Shown here one piece after another: positions 10,205 through 22,724 of a stretch of DNA of 64,000 nucleotides. This DNA comes from Larix kaempferi (lineage: Eukaryota; Streptophyta; Pinopsida; Pinales; Pinaceae). Positions within the stretch are counted from its first letter, which is position 1, and every line of letters starts with the position of its first letter. Below the pieces are notes generated by a model. The model saw only the letters and a program-made list of their open reading frames with translations. It had not been told where the DNA came from and searched no databases. The DNA lies in assembly GCA_027924585.1 (NCBI GenBank), contig BSBM01000361.1:69686501-69750500 (forward strand), read 5' to 3'. Both the position numbers and the translations under genes were made by a program.

Positions 10205-10440
10205 GACGAAGAAGGACTATGTCATCGGATTTCACCTTAAAATTTTCAAAATTTGATGATTTTTTTTAAAATTGATAGAAGGAGACATCGGATATCCGAT
10301 GGCTCTATGGATATACGACATCATATTAAGCATTGGGATGTCGGATATCCGACGCCAAGCTATATAACCCGAGGATGTCGGAAATCCGACATCAATTCTC
10401 CAATGGTAACTAGGTTCAAGGCATCGGATATCCGATAGAA
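10205..10440 (+). repeat. CACTA 5' subterminal palindromes
   Basis: The 12-bp palindrome TCGGATATCCGA occurs exactly at 10288-10299, 10341-10352 and 10424-10435, with an imperfect copy at 10376-10387. Repeated subterminal motifs near CACTA ends are the usual binding sites for the element's DNA-binding protein; the assignment to this element's protein is inferred. Confidence 0.8.
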
Positions 10441-10593
10441 GGTTGAATTTTAAAACTTATAAATATTGAAACATTCCAACATGTTTTATATACAAGTGAT
10501 GGTTTGTGGAAGTTTTTTTATTCAGCAGACTATTTTTCCACGAACTGTTTTTCATTATTTCCATTTTTTTTAGATTCAAGATGTGAGTGAAGT

Positions 10594-13500
10594 GTGGAGC
10601 TTCATTTTCTAAGATCGATAATCTTCATTCAAGCTCTTTACAAGAAAATTTCACCTAGCAATATTCCTGATCCAGACGAACAAAATCGACAATTGCTTGC
10701 TAGATTGTGGGAAGGAGTTGAAAGAAGTGGTGATAGGAAATGCTATTGTCCATGTACTCAATGCAGGGGCTTTAAGAGGAGAAGAATTTTGATCACAAAA
10801 ACCACAAAACATTGTAGGGAGCATGGGCACACTGAGGGGGGACATGAATACCATCCATTTGTAAGTTTTGCATTATATATGTTTTTGTTTTTATTGCTTT
10901 TGTAAATTTATGTATTGATCATGGTTTCAATAGATGGGGACTAACATGGACAATAAATATTATTTTAATATTAAATATTTATTATACTATTTCTTTTTCT
11001 TTTGTGCACGTTGAATCTAGGGTATAGTAGAATAAATCATTTATTTGTTAGTTAGTGAGACTAACCCACTTACCGGGGAAAGCACTTAACTCTCTAGATT
11101 TGTGACACTTCCCATCATGATAATAGAAATAATGACTATATTGGCATGTTGTAATTTCTCTTATATTTTCTCTATAGAAATTACCATAGTATCATTTATC
11201 TTACCTTAGTGGAGTACAATATGAGAAATTTTGTGTTATATTTGAGTAGCTTTGCTCAGTAATTGGGTCAATTATTATGTCTCTTGGATAGTTTGGATGC
11301 ACCTATTTGTCCAACAGTACAATTGGTCATTGTTCTTTTCATCCCAATAGTACAAAATTTGTTACATTTTAAATGCATCACATAAATGTTTACATTTTGC
11401 AATTGAATTTCTTATGTTAACTTTTGTCTATTGATGGTTTCATGTAATTATAAAGGAAAGACATCCTAGGGCACTTCATCTAGAGTAAGTGCTTCCAGAA
11501 CAGGTAACGAAAGCTATGAATATTAATGGAGAACAAGTCAATGATCACATTAATGAAGAAGATGATCATACGGAAAAACATAGTTGAACATGATGTTACA
11601 AATAATTTGATCCATGATTCATTTAATGCTGGAATGACGATGTTGATGATCATGAAAATGATGAACATTTTGATGATATTCATTATATACCTCTTCTTGA
11701 TAAGGCATATGAACCCCTTTATGAGGGCTCCAAGACAAATATTCTCTCTGCTATATTATTGATAATGAACTTGAAGGTTATGAATGGTCTTTCAAACATA
11801 TCAGTCACACGAATGTTAAGGTATGTAATATATTCCATCACAAAATATATATGATTGTGTATTTTGTTGTTCATTCATATATAAGTCAAATTATTACGGA
11901 TGAAAGTTGTTCCATTAATATTATTTCTACATTATATTAACTAGATTTTTATTTTAATTTGTTGTAGCATGATAGGTGAATATTTGTTACCACCATCAAA
12001 TATTTTACCTCGCACATATCGATATTTATCTGCCATCATGAAAGAAATTGGAATGCAGCATGAAGCAATTCATGCATGCCCCGATGACCATGTTCTATAT
12101 TACAATTAACATGAATTTGCAATAGAATGTCCTGAATGTCATATTAGTAGATATCGCACAAATCAAGTAACTAAAAAGGTGCCTCGCAAGGTTCTACGTT
12201 ATATTCCCATTATTCCACGTCTGCAATGACTGTTCAAGTGCAAAAACATAGCGCAGTTTATGGATTACCATGCACGGAACAAAAGTCAAGACGACATTAT
12301 TCGGATACCTGCAGATGGGTCTGCAGTTAGAAATATGGAGGAAAATGGCCCCACTTTAAAGAAGAACCTCGTAATCTTAGGATTTCTTTGGTAGCAGATG
12401 GTGTCAATCCATTTGCAGAGATGAGATCTGTTTACTCGGTGTGGCCTATTTTTGTTATCAACAACAACATTCATCCATGGTTGACAATAAAGAGGGAGCA
12501 CATAATGTTGTCGATGATTGTTCCAGGTACGAACCCTGCAGTTTTTTTTTAAGTAGTTGTATCTCATTTGTCGTATTTTTGTCGCATAACGTCATATATA
12601 TTTAATGTTTTTCTATTGTGCAATATGGTTTAATATATGTAATCTAAATGGTACGTCTCATATTTATATTTTTAATATGTTCATATCAATCAGGTAAGTA
12701 CCAAGTGAAAGATATGAATGTATATATCAAACCTCTTATTGACGAGCTACTAAAGTTATGGAATGGCATCATTATGTATGATGTATCTAGACCAATATGA
12801 CAAAGGCAATTTCAATTCCATGCAATGCTTGTATGGACAATACATGATGCCCCAGGATTAACCCATTTCTGTGGTATGTAATTATAAGTTCCACTTTATT
12901 TGCAAAACGTTATACGAACTACTAGTTAATATACTACGCACGCATGTTTTTCTAAATAATCCAGTCATTTTGTATATAATTATAATTGACATGGATATTC
13001 CATCTCTTTATGTAGGTCTTCAGACAAAGGGGAAATTTGCATGTCCAGTTTGTGGTCCTAAGATCAAATCTCGTCATTCAAAAATCTTAGGAAAGGAGGT
13101 GTTTGATGAGTATAGGCACTTCCTTTATAAGAATCACAAGTATCGAACTACTGAAAAACATATGTTGAATGGAAAGCAAGAGACTGCATTAAAACCACAG
13201 AGAATGACACCTCGCCTATGGAAGTTGCAATATAATAGAAATCGTCAAGATACGTATAATGAATCATCGTATATGATATGTTATATTGTGTTTTTTTTAC
13301 TGTAATTGACATTACTTTATGTAATTTCATGATTGTCATTCATGTGATCATGAAGGCATTAATGGGATTCCACGAGGAATGAAAAGTTATCCTAGAAAAT
13401 TCAGTAGGTTTCCCTACTATCAGCACCTACAAATTGCTCATCTATTTGATACAATGCATATCGGAAAGAATGTGACTGAAACATTATGGCGAATATTGGA

Positions 13501-15735
13501 TGGAAGGACTGACAAAGAAAAAATTGTCAAAATTTGCGAAGACATTCAAGATAGAAACCATGCAATGAAAGATGTCATTCAATTTCATAGCAATGGAGAG
13601 AAAATTAATATAAACTCACTTCCATGGATGTTAACAGACCAGCAAATTAATGTTGTAAAAGAAGTCATTCGAAAAATTAAATTTTCCACCGGATTTTGTG
13701 CGAACATGAAGAATATCATAACAAAGAAAGGTGATTTCGTGGGGGTGAAAACTCACAATTGGCATGTCTTCATGAAGGTAATTATTATGGTATAGATTTA
13801 AATTTTTTTTTCCCTATTCCAGTGAATATGGTTGGTATATTTTTTATTTGTCTACTCTTTGTTGATAAAATGAAACTATTTGTATATTATTGTTATAGTA
13901 TGTTCTACCTCTCTCTATCCCAGACAACTTCGACAACAATGCCAAGCAAATAATATATAGTCTCGGGAAATACATGAGGTAAGTGGTGATTTTTCCATGA
14001 GCTTAGTTTTTGTTTAGTTCAACATAGGAACTTATATTTGATTTCCGTTCTGTAATTCATGATGTTACGTAATATATATTTTTTTTCTTTAATCTCTTGA
14101 TTTGGTTTTCATGTCACTTGTAGATGGTTGTCATCTAATGAATTCCATAAAGAAGAAATAAAGTATTGGAGGAGAGAAATTCCTCGTCTCATGTGTGAAA
14201 TGCAGAAGCATCTACCTTCGGCATTTTTCAATGCACAAGAACACTACCTCATACACCAAGTTGAGGAGATTGAACTATGTGGACCTGCACACTCAAGGTC
14301 CATGTGGATGGTTGAGAGGCAATTGAAATTTATGAAGGGTTTGGTCAGACAACGAGCATATGCTGAGGGTTCTATGATGGAGGGATATATGGTATATCAA
14401 AACATGCTGTATATTAGTGAATATCTTCCTAAATTAGCAGAAAAGCTTAATTTATGTCACATTTGTGATCTGGAATCCAATACGAGTTTTGAAGGGGAGT
14501 ACCCGAAGGGGAAAGGTAGATCAAGGAAGGTGAAAGGTAATATAACACATTTTTACATTCAGTATTTTTCATAAATTTATAGTGTAATATACTTTATTAA
14601 GTTACTATATTACATTTGTATTGAATTTTAATTTTATTGTCATGAAACAGTTGGTCGAGAGTGGGATGCAATTCATTTATACATCACAAACAATATTGAT
14701 TGGATGAAGGTATGGATCGAACGATGTGAACAATCTGGTCATGGAATATCATGGGAAGGTGTGGCTTCATTGGTTAAAGCTGCACATTGCAATGGAAACA
14801 CCAATTTAACACAAAGGGAAATCGATTTAGCAAGAGGTTTAAAAGATAAGAAGGTAAGCATATTAATCATCCACATCTCTTTTTTTTTGTAAAAAATAAT
14901 TTCGTTGTACGTCACGCTATTTTTTTCATTGTATGGCATTATAAACATGCACTAGTTAATCATGAATATTGGATCATTATGTAATATTTTCCTGTATGGC
15001 TTGTTGTAGGTAAAACACCATAAGGTTATGTGGTGCAATGGATTTAGATATCGAATCAAAAAGTTGGATGAAACAAAGAAAACATCTGATTGTGGGATAT
15101 TTGTAGTCTTTGAGGTGACCAATGTTTCTTCTAGAAGTGACAGACATCCAGAACTCTATGAAAATCGATACTATGGGTATCTGGAAGACATTATTCAATG
15201 TGCCTTTAACTCCTTCAAGGTATTTATGTTTGTTGTCAAATGGTACAGGTGTCGATTGAATCAACGTGATCCTGATAAAACAATAATTGAACATGATAAT
15301 GGATTTGCCATGGTAAATACAAGGTTGTTTCAGCCAGGAATGGAGCCCTATGTTCTTCCAACCCTATGTGAACAGGTATTTTACTCTGAGGTTGCAGGTA
15401 GAGCGGGGTGGTCATTTGCTGTGAGACACGATCCAAAGGGAAGGCCGGTAAAGTATAATGTAGATGAAGAAGTTCTCGAAGAAGAAGACGCTGTAGAAGA
15501 TGATCTTGATCAACATGAGTTAGATGATCATGGTCCAGAAGAAGATGTTGGATAACTTATTAAATCAGATGATGTATCAGACAATGTCCATGAAGATGAT
15601 ATCGACGATGACATGATGATCGTAACTGACATCGACGACGAGGATGATATTGCCAATCCTTACAATGTTGAATCTGGATCATCGGATGATAGTACAGAAG
15701 ATGAATCAGATGAAGAAGATGATGAACACCATTGA
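10594..15735 (+). pseudogene. TNP2-like CACTA transposase, intron-containing, disrupted
   Basis: About ten exons can be followed through GT-AG junctions. The order is: transposase-associated zinc domain (CYCPCTQCRGFKRRR, about 10700-10860); the TNP2 core (EPLYEGSKTNILSAILL near 11700, HACPDDHVLYYN near 12090, ISLVADGVNPFAEM near 12390, GLQTKGKFACPVCG near 13020, DTMHIGKNVTETLWRILDG near 13450); a DUF4218-type segment (14130-14530); a DUF4216-type segment (YYGYLEDIIQC, CEQVFYSEV, 15028-15420); and an acidic tail ending at 15735. Stops sit inside exons at 12107 (TAA), 12227 and 12798 (both TGA in what look like CGA positions) and 15553 (TAA). The gene is therefore dead. Alive, it would cut and move CACTA elements. 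Confidence 0.88.
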
Positions 15736-15881
15736 AGTTTATGAGGTATGCAGTAATAATAAATTAACTATTTCTTAGTGAGTTTCCATTTTCCATTATG
15801 ATATAATTAGAAACATTGCTTGTTATAGAGTATGTCAAAAAACACATTTAAAGTTTTTGTACATAGATATTTTTGTTGGGT

Positions 15882-15996
15882 TATGGGGAATTGAGAGTGA
15901 TGTGAGGGGGGGGAGGGGCCATAAGAGCTTCCACCTTCACGTGGTTGGCCCTGTTTAGTAGAGAATATTAAATTATTTTCGAAACAGAGAGAAGCT
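15882..15996 (+). repeat. 115-bp duplicated block, copy 1
   Basis: The block begins TATGGGGAATTGAGAGTGAT, contains a G8AG4 run and is repeated almost exactly at 32115-32229 in the same orientation. It lies about 150 bases after the first transposon gene; the second copy lies about 330 bases after the second gene. Confidence 0.92.
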
Positions 15997-16029
15997 TAGT
16001 AAGGAAATGAACAATTATCAAGACTCAAA

Positions 16030-16305
16030 CATAATCATCATCATCGTCATCATCATCATCATCATTGTCATCATGATCATCGTCATCATAGATCGTCATC
16101 GTCATCATCATCATCATCATCGTCATCATCATCGTCATCATCATCATGATCATCGTCATCATCATCATCGTCATCATCATCATGATCATCGTCATCATGA
16201 TCATCGTCATCATTGATCATCATCATCATCATTGTCATCTTCATCATCGTTATCTTCCTCATCGTCATCATCATCATGATCTTCATCATGATCATCATCG
16301 TTGTA
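16030..16305 (+). repeat. (ATC)n microsatellite
   Basis: Long run of CATCAT and CGTCAT triplets with occasional GATCAT. Open frames on both strands encode only runs of I/V/M, H or D and are not genes. A shorter related run lies at 16441-16505. Confidence 0.95.
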
Positions 16306-17360
16306 TGGTATCCGATGCAACTACCTAGAAATACCAACAGCGTTTGTCGTCTGTGGTTTAGCGATCTCGTCGGATTCTTTTGAAGTCAAAAGTCTGATAT
16401 CCGACGCCTATTGTCGTCAGTGGTATGTAGAGGTTATCGGATTCATCATCATCTTTATAATCATCATGATCATCATTTTCATAATCATCATCATCATCAT
16501 CGTCGGATTTTTTTTGCTTAATAATACAAAACAAACATTCTTATTGTGTTACAAATTTTAAAAATGTGTGTGTGTGTGTGTGTGTGTGTCTATATAGGAT
16601 TGCATAGAGTTAAATGAGATCAATGAGAAGACTTTTTATGTGACCATTAATTTCTTCTACAAATGGCCATATTATTGTAGGATGCAACAAGATGGTTGTA
16701 TGATCATTGCTGAGCTTCCATCTTAGCCATTTTGTCCATATAGCTTGCTAATTGGCCATATAGTTTTCTAATTGAGCCAATTTATTCCATGGTGATATGA
16801 ATTTAGTGCCTCAATGAATTTGTCATCAATTCTTGGGCCTCCGAGTATCAATTGATATCATGAGAAACAATTTGATCAAAAGTTGGTCTATCAAGACTAT
16901 CCAATTTATGATTTTCATTTGAATCTTTCAAAGAAGGCTAAGAATCACCAATTATTTTGAATTCAATTTATTTCTTGAAGTGTTTCCTTTAAGCTCAAAG
17001 AAAAATTGGCTTGAAGATGTAAGTTGGCATCACAAGCGACCCACTTGTGTTAGAAAAATGACTTTCCAAGGTAAAAGAACTAAACGTTCACACCTCCATT
17101 TGTTGTCCATGTTTTTCATTAGGAATTGTTACATATGCTCCCTTCTCACAAGACACTCTTCATATAATATAATTTCTAGTTTAGTATATGGTATCCCATT
17201 AACCATTTTGTTCCTATGAAAAATATTAAGTTATGCAAAATTCAAATGAGTAAAAGCATATGCTAAGGTAAAAGTTGAAGCAAGTTAAGCTATTTAAGTT
17301 ATTACAAATTGATTGATTAAAAGATTATGGAATATTGTTTTAAGATGTGGGAAATATGAT
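16306..17360. other. CACTA internal spacer
   Basis: No supported gene. It contains scattered TATCCGAT and TCGGATTC words like those of the CACTA ends (16310-16510) and a (TG)n run at about 16565-16589. A further ATC microsatellite follows. Confidence 0.6.
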
Positions 17361-17407
17361 CGTTATCATCATCATCATCATCATCATTGTCATCATCATC
17401 ATCGTCG

Positions 17408-17475
<68 letters not shown>

Positions 17476-17540
17476 GTTGTCATGATCATCATCATCATCG
17501 TCACCATCACCATCATCATCTTCATCATCATCGTCATCGT
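17361..17540 (+). repeat. (ATC)n microsatellite
   Basis: A nearly pure CATCAT run with a few CGTCAT and CACCAT interruptions. The long poly-H, poly-D, poly-M and poly-I frames are artefacts of the triplet repeat. Confidence 0.96.
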
Positions 17541-18110
17541 AAATATTTGTATATCCTAATCCACATTGTTTATAACCCCTAGTGATAGACAAGCCATAAA
17601 CTTACCCATTAGATATCTAGTTCCAAATGGATACCCATTCACCAAAATTATTTGAGCCATACAAGTTGGCTAGACCAATTATATGGATTGCCAAATAAAC
17701 CAAAGCTTAGACTAACCATTGAGATGGATGAACAGCCCAATCAATAATTTATTTATCAAATTTAAGAGCGAACAAGGTATCCACCCATCCTTTGACATAA
17801 AAATGATTAAAATAAATGCACTTATGTATTGGCCAAATAAAATATAATCTCACTCATAACATGAATCTTAAAACATGTATGTCTTGCCATCAGAACACAC
17901 CTATCCCACCAAAGGAATTCAAGATATGATGGATGGTATATTTTCTTCCCAAGTTCATTTAATCTCTAAACATTGATAAAAAAAATGATGCATCTTCCTT
18001 CTCCATATCATTATATTCAAGGATCGAATTTTTGGAACATTTTTTTTATATATGTTATGGCCTAATACGTATTTTAATAATAAATAAATATAAAAATGTA
18101 CATTTGCTAC
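17541..18110. other. spacer without recognised features
   Basis: AT-rich. I see no gene, clear repeat or RNA signal in this stretch. Confidence 0.5.
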
Positions 18111-18127
18111 AACAAGCACATATACTA

Positions 18128-18245
18128 ACCTATACTAACCCCTAACTAACCTACACTAACCTTTTTCAATAGATTTTTTTTTTTCAGTAGATAACTAACC
18201 TATACTAACCTATTAACCTATACTAACCTATTAACCCCTAACCCC
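18128..18245 (+). repeat. CTAACCTATA-type degenerate repeat
   Basis: ACTAACC recurs about ten times with spacers TAT, CCT or TAC, interrupted by a short T-rich stretch near 18165-18190. It looks telomere-like at first sight, but it is not the plant CCCTAAA repeat. Confidence 0.7.
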
Positions 18246-18339
18246 GCCTAATACCTTAACTCTCCAGCCATTAAATCCATAATGCATTAAAACCAAAACC
18301 CCTAATCCTGTCACTGATCGATAATCCCGTCACTGATCA

Positions 18340-18560
18340 CTGTTGGATAGGGTGTTTCTGCATTTTTGGAGGGAAAAGTCCACCTCCTCCTTATCTGATT
18401 CAAGCTTGCAGTCTGGCTTGTGTGACGGGAAATGTAGTTCGAAGGGTAGTGATGAATCGACATTCTAATTCAGTGATCGATAGGGTGTTTCTCCATTTTG
18501 TCGAGGGAAAATTCCACCTCCTCCACATACGATTCAGACCTGTGGTTTGGTTTGTAATGT
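18340..18560. repeat. imperfect direct duplication, about 133-bp offset
   Basis: GATAGGGTGTTTCTGCATTT near 18345 recurs as GATAGGGTGTTTCTCCATTT near 18478, with continuing similarity through a CCACCTCCTCC segment. It lies between the ACTAACC repeat and the mTERF-like fragment. No gene is seen in it. Confidence 0.7.
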
Positions 18561-18959
18561 GGCTCCATTTTTGGTGGCCATGTCGACTTCGATTTGGACG
18601 TAACCGGTGCTAAGCAACGACACAAGGGTTTCCATCGCACAAGCACGAGCAGGATCAAGAGAAGGGGTTTCGATTGCAAAATCAGGAGCAGGAGAAGGAT
18701 TAGTCTCTGCAATGTCTTCGGTATGTGGCAGTCCTGCCTTTAAATTGTTCCTACAAATAATTTTTTTCACTTAATAGCTATTTCTCATTGGCCACAAAAA
18801 ACCTAGGCAAGACTAAGATTAGACTAGTTTCTCTTTCTCCCATCTGAATCGATTGAAATTTATCCCAATCCACGAGACTGATGAGCGTGCTTTTTTATTT
18901 GGGTTTTCCTCCTTAGTATCTTATGTCGCCACTGGAAGCCTGCTCACCACTTTGCTATT

Positions 18960-19530
18960 AAAGTGCCCATCTAACATGCTTATATACTACAATGAAGAAC
19001 AATATTTAGTTTTATTTGAACACTTGTTCATCATCATCAATGTGATGAGAGCATTGAGCCTCGGCTTCAGTCTCTTCTCGATGCTATAATGCAGAACCGC
19101 CAATTCCTCAAGATAACACTGGAAGGAAGCTTCCATTTGTCAACAAGAAGCTTGAGCTTCTGCCGTAGTGTATCCTCGGAAAGCCCCCGAAGCTCAGGAT
19201 ACCTCTTAACAAGGCTCCCAACTTACTCCTTTGTAAACCAGGATTCTCTCATTTTTTCCAATTTCAACTTTACAGTGTCCCTATTAAGCTGACTCAACTG
19301 AAGAAAAGCATGATAAAATGCCTTGGGCCCCTTCTCAATGCCCATCCCATCGACATCCTTTACAATACTCACCAAATATTTATCCATAGGCATTGTTAAA
19401 ATCCTTGGGTTTTGAGATATTAAAGACACAATTAGGATGTGGTTGGAAATGAGTGTTCTTGCAGATACTGGGTTTGAAACCACAACAGCTCGATCTGGAT
19501 CAAGAACGAACTGTAGAAAACAAACCCCCT
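18960..19530 (-). pseudogene. mTERF-family gene fragment
   Basis: Minus-strand frames read like the helical repeats of plant mitochondrial/plastid transcription termination factors. In order they are LISQNPRILTMPMDKYLV, GPKAFYHAFLQLSQLNRDTV, KLKLEKMRESWFTKE, then after a stop at 19223-19225 GSLVKRYPELRGLSEDTLRQ and KLKLLVDKWKLPSSVIL. After a frameshift comes SIEKRLKPRLNAL, which fits the usual C-terminal SLEKRLKPR ending. Such proteins bind organellar nucleic acids. It sits inside the CACTA element between its two genes and points against them, so it is probably a captured fragment of a host gene. The family call rests on pattern recognition, not alignment. Confidence 0.62.
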
Positions 19531-20076
19531 GAATTTCGAGACAACATGGATGTGAATGTTGTGGATCACATTTCCTTCTCCCTCCTAGATGGATCAAAAA
19601 ATAATTTTCCAAGCCATTTAAAAGATATTGACTGTGCACCCTGTGGGATATGATTTTTGCTATAATTTTATATAATACATTGCACAACAGAGTTGGACGA
19701 AATCATGCCATTATTTTGGGACATCATTTTTGGGAATCAATTAAAAAATTAAGAACAATGACTTTATCATAAGACCATATTCTTCAATGGTTTTCATGAT
19801 GTGGGAGCTTCAAGCAAACTCACTACAGCTAAGAGAGATCCTGTTGCATGAAGATTTGCATGAGCTTCTGGAAATTGTACAGATAGAAATGCAAAGTTCC
19901 TTTTCCTGGCTTTTCCAACAGGTTTTGTCATGTACTCCTTCCTTCATGGTTTCTATATTTAGGGTTCACACTTTGCTTATAGGTTATCTAAGCATTCCCA
20001 CATGTAATTAGAAAGCATGAATAACCCAAAATACAATGAGATAATATGAGGTGAGAGTGTACATTCTCCAACTGCC

Positions 20077-20448
20077 ATGATACGTTCTTTGGAAGCATGG
20101 CTACATCAAGATGCTAGTCTCTGGTTTCCAAGTACTACACACACTTATGAAAAATATAAAAAATTATGGTGGAAATTATTGAGAAAAAAAAATAAAGATA
20201 GAACATATTATACCATGCTAATGTTTGTACCTCAAATGACACATATCCATGAGGATCCCACATGGTTTGTTCTTGACTGGACTAGAGACTGGTGGTGGTC
20301 AGTTGGCATCAACCTGACAGCATTAGATCCAGGTTCTATTTATAATCTAAAATGGGAAGTTGGAGAATCTCTTGAACACGTCAAAGATATTTTGCAGACA
20401 AATCTTACTGAGGCTCAAATCCTTCGGTACTACGTTAAAAACGAATGA
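20077..20448 (+). CDS. hypothetical ORF inside CACTA element
   Basis: A 123-residue frame rich in tryptophan, with SLWFPSTTHTYEKYKKLWWK and WTRDWWWSVGINLTALDPGS. I do not recognise it. It lies between the mTERF-like fragment and the second CACTA gene. Its length is above what short random frames show nearby and its composition is protein-like, so it may be a captured exon or an early exon of the second gene. It may equally be chance. Confidence 0.3.
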   Translation: MIRSLEAWLHQDASLWFPSTTHTYEKYKKLWWKLLRKKNKDRTYYTMLMFVPQMTHIHEDPTWFVLDWTRDWWWSVGINLTALDPGSIYNLKWEVGESLEHVKDILQTNLTEAQILRYYVKNE

Positions 20449-21394
20449 CAATGGCTTGTCAAAACCCACATAGACGTCCACATGCATCAGAATAGATGCG
20501 TGGTCCTGAGGTCTGTTTATTCAAAGGCATGGGTTGTTGAATCCAACGTCTTTTGATAATTGTATGGTCCCCCATACTCCGATGAGTTGTAAATATCTCA
20601 AAATTATTTTTCTATGAGTGGGGCCTGTCCATTCAAATTGTCATAAATATTGAAAATAAAGTCTTTGTAACTATGTCATGATAATATAAAGAAAGCCCTA
20701 TTTTTCACTCTGTCAATATGATTGAAAATATATGTTATGTATTAAATACCCTAAGTCAATATTACAAGTACTTGTCCAAAGGCAGCATTAGTTGGGAGTA
20801 TGACTGAAAGCTACCATTTTTCAAAACAACTTACATGTTTACGGTTCCGTTTTTGCTTGATTCAATTATTTTCAGTCATCTAAGAAAACCATGCTTGAAT
20901 AAGATTATACAAGTTCCACAACATTATATAAAATATTCTTTTTGAATATTTGTGAACACTTATTAACCACCTAAAAGATCTTACTTTTGAAAGTCATAAA
21001 AACTTTTAGACGTTTTCCATAATGGTTAGTGATTTTTATTTTATATTATTATTGTTGAATATAAATATCGTACTAAATGTGACTAGACTTCAATTGCCGA
21101 GTTGATGAACCCAAACTGATGGGATGAGAGAGACTTTAGGGAAATGAAGACAAAGCTGATAATTGGATGGTTTGATATGGAAGTCAAGACCCAAAGGAGC
21201 AATAAAAGAAAGCTCATAATTGCATGAATTTGTACTCATCAGAAAGATAAAGTGATCGTCTTCCTCATCGCTTGAATACCTACATGTTGAGAAAGGGAAT
21301 GACGATCAAGTAACATTATAAAAGGCGCTACATGCCACCTTTTAAGAGGTGATATGCCTTGCGGTTGTATCTAAACTATTTTCCCATGTTGCAG
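20449..21394. other. spacer or intron without recognised features
   Basis: AT-rich, with no gene recognised. It ends at a possible splice acceptor, TTCCCATGTTGCAG, that opens the exon beginning at about 21395. Confidence 0.5.
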
Positions 21395-21714
21395 GTAGAA
21401 CCAAACATGTATTTGTCAGATCTGTCTTCCTCGAGCGAGGGGATTTTAGGAAAGCTAGAGGAAAGTGAGACATCCAGTAGGTCTAGAAGAGTTGTATCAA
21501 CTAGATGTCAAAAGACCAGAAGAAAATTCGATAAATGCAATGAATTTTTTCACGGTCAAGGGGGGTCATGTTCCTATGGTGATGAGACAAAAGATGACCT
21601 CGAGGTGCCCTTGAGGTACAAACATTTAGTGAAACAATGGGTACCCAAGGATCTTCCTCAGACGAACACAGATTTTTGTGTGAACGATAGGATATATCGA
21701 ATAGCACCATCGTC

Positions 21715-22362
21715 TGTTGATGTATATGTAACTTCGGAATGTATTTCACATATATGTATATTGTATTCCTATAGAGATGTTATTATTCCTCTATACAGAA
21801 GTGTCGTCATTTATATTATAAGTGTCGTAACTTATACTTGATGGGTTATTAGACCACCTTGTTGGGGTCGGCCTTGTATAAGTCATGTGAGTCAAAGGGT
21901 TATTATACCACCCTATTAGGGGTCAGCCATGTGGTTCAAAGGGTTATTAGACCACCCTAGTCGGGGTCGGCCCAGTCAGCATTATGTTAAGTGGTTAAGT
22001 TGAGGCCGACCTAGTTGAGTAAAGGTCAAGTCAAGTTAGTGTATAAATAGAGACTCAGTGTGTCTCTCTCATTTTACACATTCTATTCTCTCTCACACTT
22101 TGGAGAGTGGTGCACTTGTGGAGGAGGAGGCTCTGCTGCTAGGAGAAGATTATCTCTTGTATTCTAGTTGTATCATCTCTCTATCTATCTCTGAGGAAGT
22201 TATTGGGGTTTTTTACCTTTATGGTTTTCCCCAAGTAAACTTTGTGTCTCTTGTGTGCTTGCATTATTGTGTCCATGATTCATATGCTGTAGATATGTTG
22301 TACATGCTGTTCTCTCAGTTAAGATCCTATATCATATTGAAGTAAATTCTGAAAATTTAACA
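21715..22362 (+). repeat. copia A1 5' LTR
   Basis: It begins TGTTGATGTATATG and ends AATTTAACA. Three copies of a GGGTTATTAGACCACC ... GGGGTCGGCC unit lie at 21841-21985. The TATA box is in GTGTATAAATAGAGACTC near 22041. Confidence 0.95.
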
Positions 22363-22374
22363 TGGTATCAGAGC
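22363..22374 (+). promoter_or_regulatory. A1 primer-binding site
   Basis: TGGTATCAGAGC lies directly after the 5' LTR and complements the initiator tRNA-Met 3' end. Confidence 0.92.
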
Positions 22375-22724
22375 TAGCCTGAAAGAAGGCATGATATGGC
22401 ATGTATGACACTTGTTGCACTTACGATGTTAGGGCTTGATATAGCAAAAACCAGCCATCGTAGCACTTTCGCTATAAATCCATTTTCGCAAATTTTTCAT
22501 ATCTGAAACTTTTACAGGTCGAAAAACAGATCCCCATGTACCTTGTGTCCAAAGGAAAACCTCTAATGCATTGTACTTTGTGATTTATGATCTATACAAT
22601 ATAGGGTTTATGCCTCTTCCAGATCTGAGTCAAAATCAGGTGACCTCGGGAAAAAGGTCATAACTTGGGCTAGGAAGATCCAAATTAAATTTAGTAAAAC
22701 GTGACAGGTAGTACAGAGAATGTG

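Noticed and set aside
16007-17592. Poly-His, poly-Asp and poly-Met ORFs
   Set aside because: They are translations of the ATC microsatellites in different frames.
18128-18245. Interstitial telomere repeat
   Set aside because: The unit is CTAACCTATA-like and irregular. The plant telomere repeat CCCTAAA is not present as an array.
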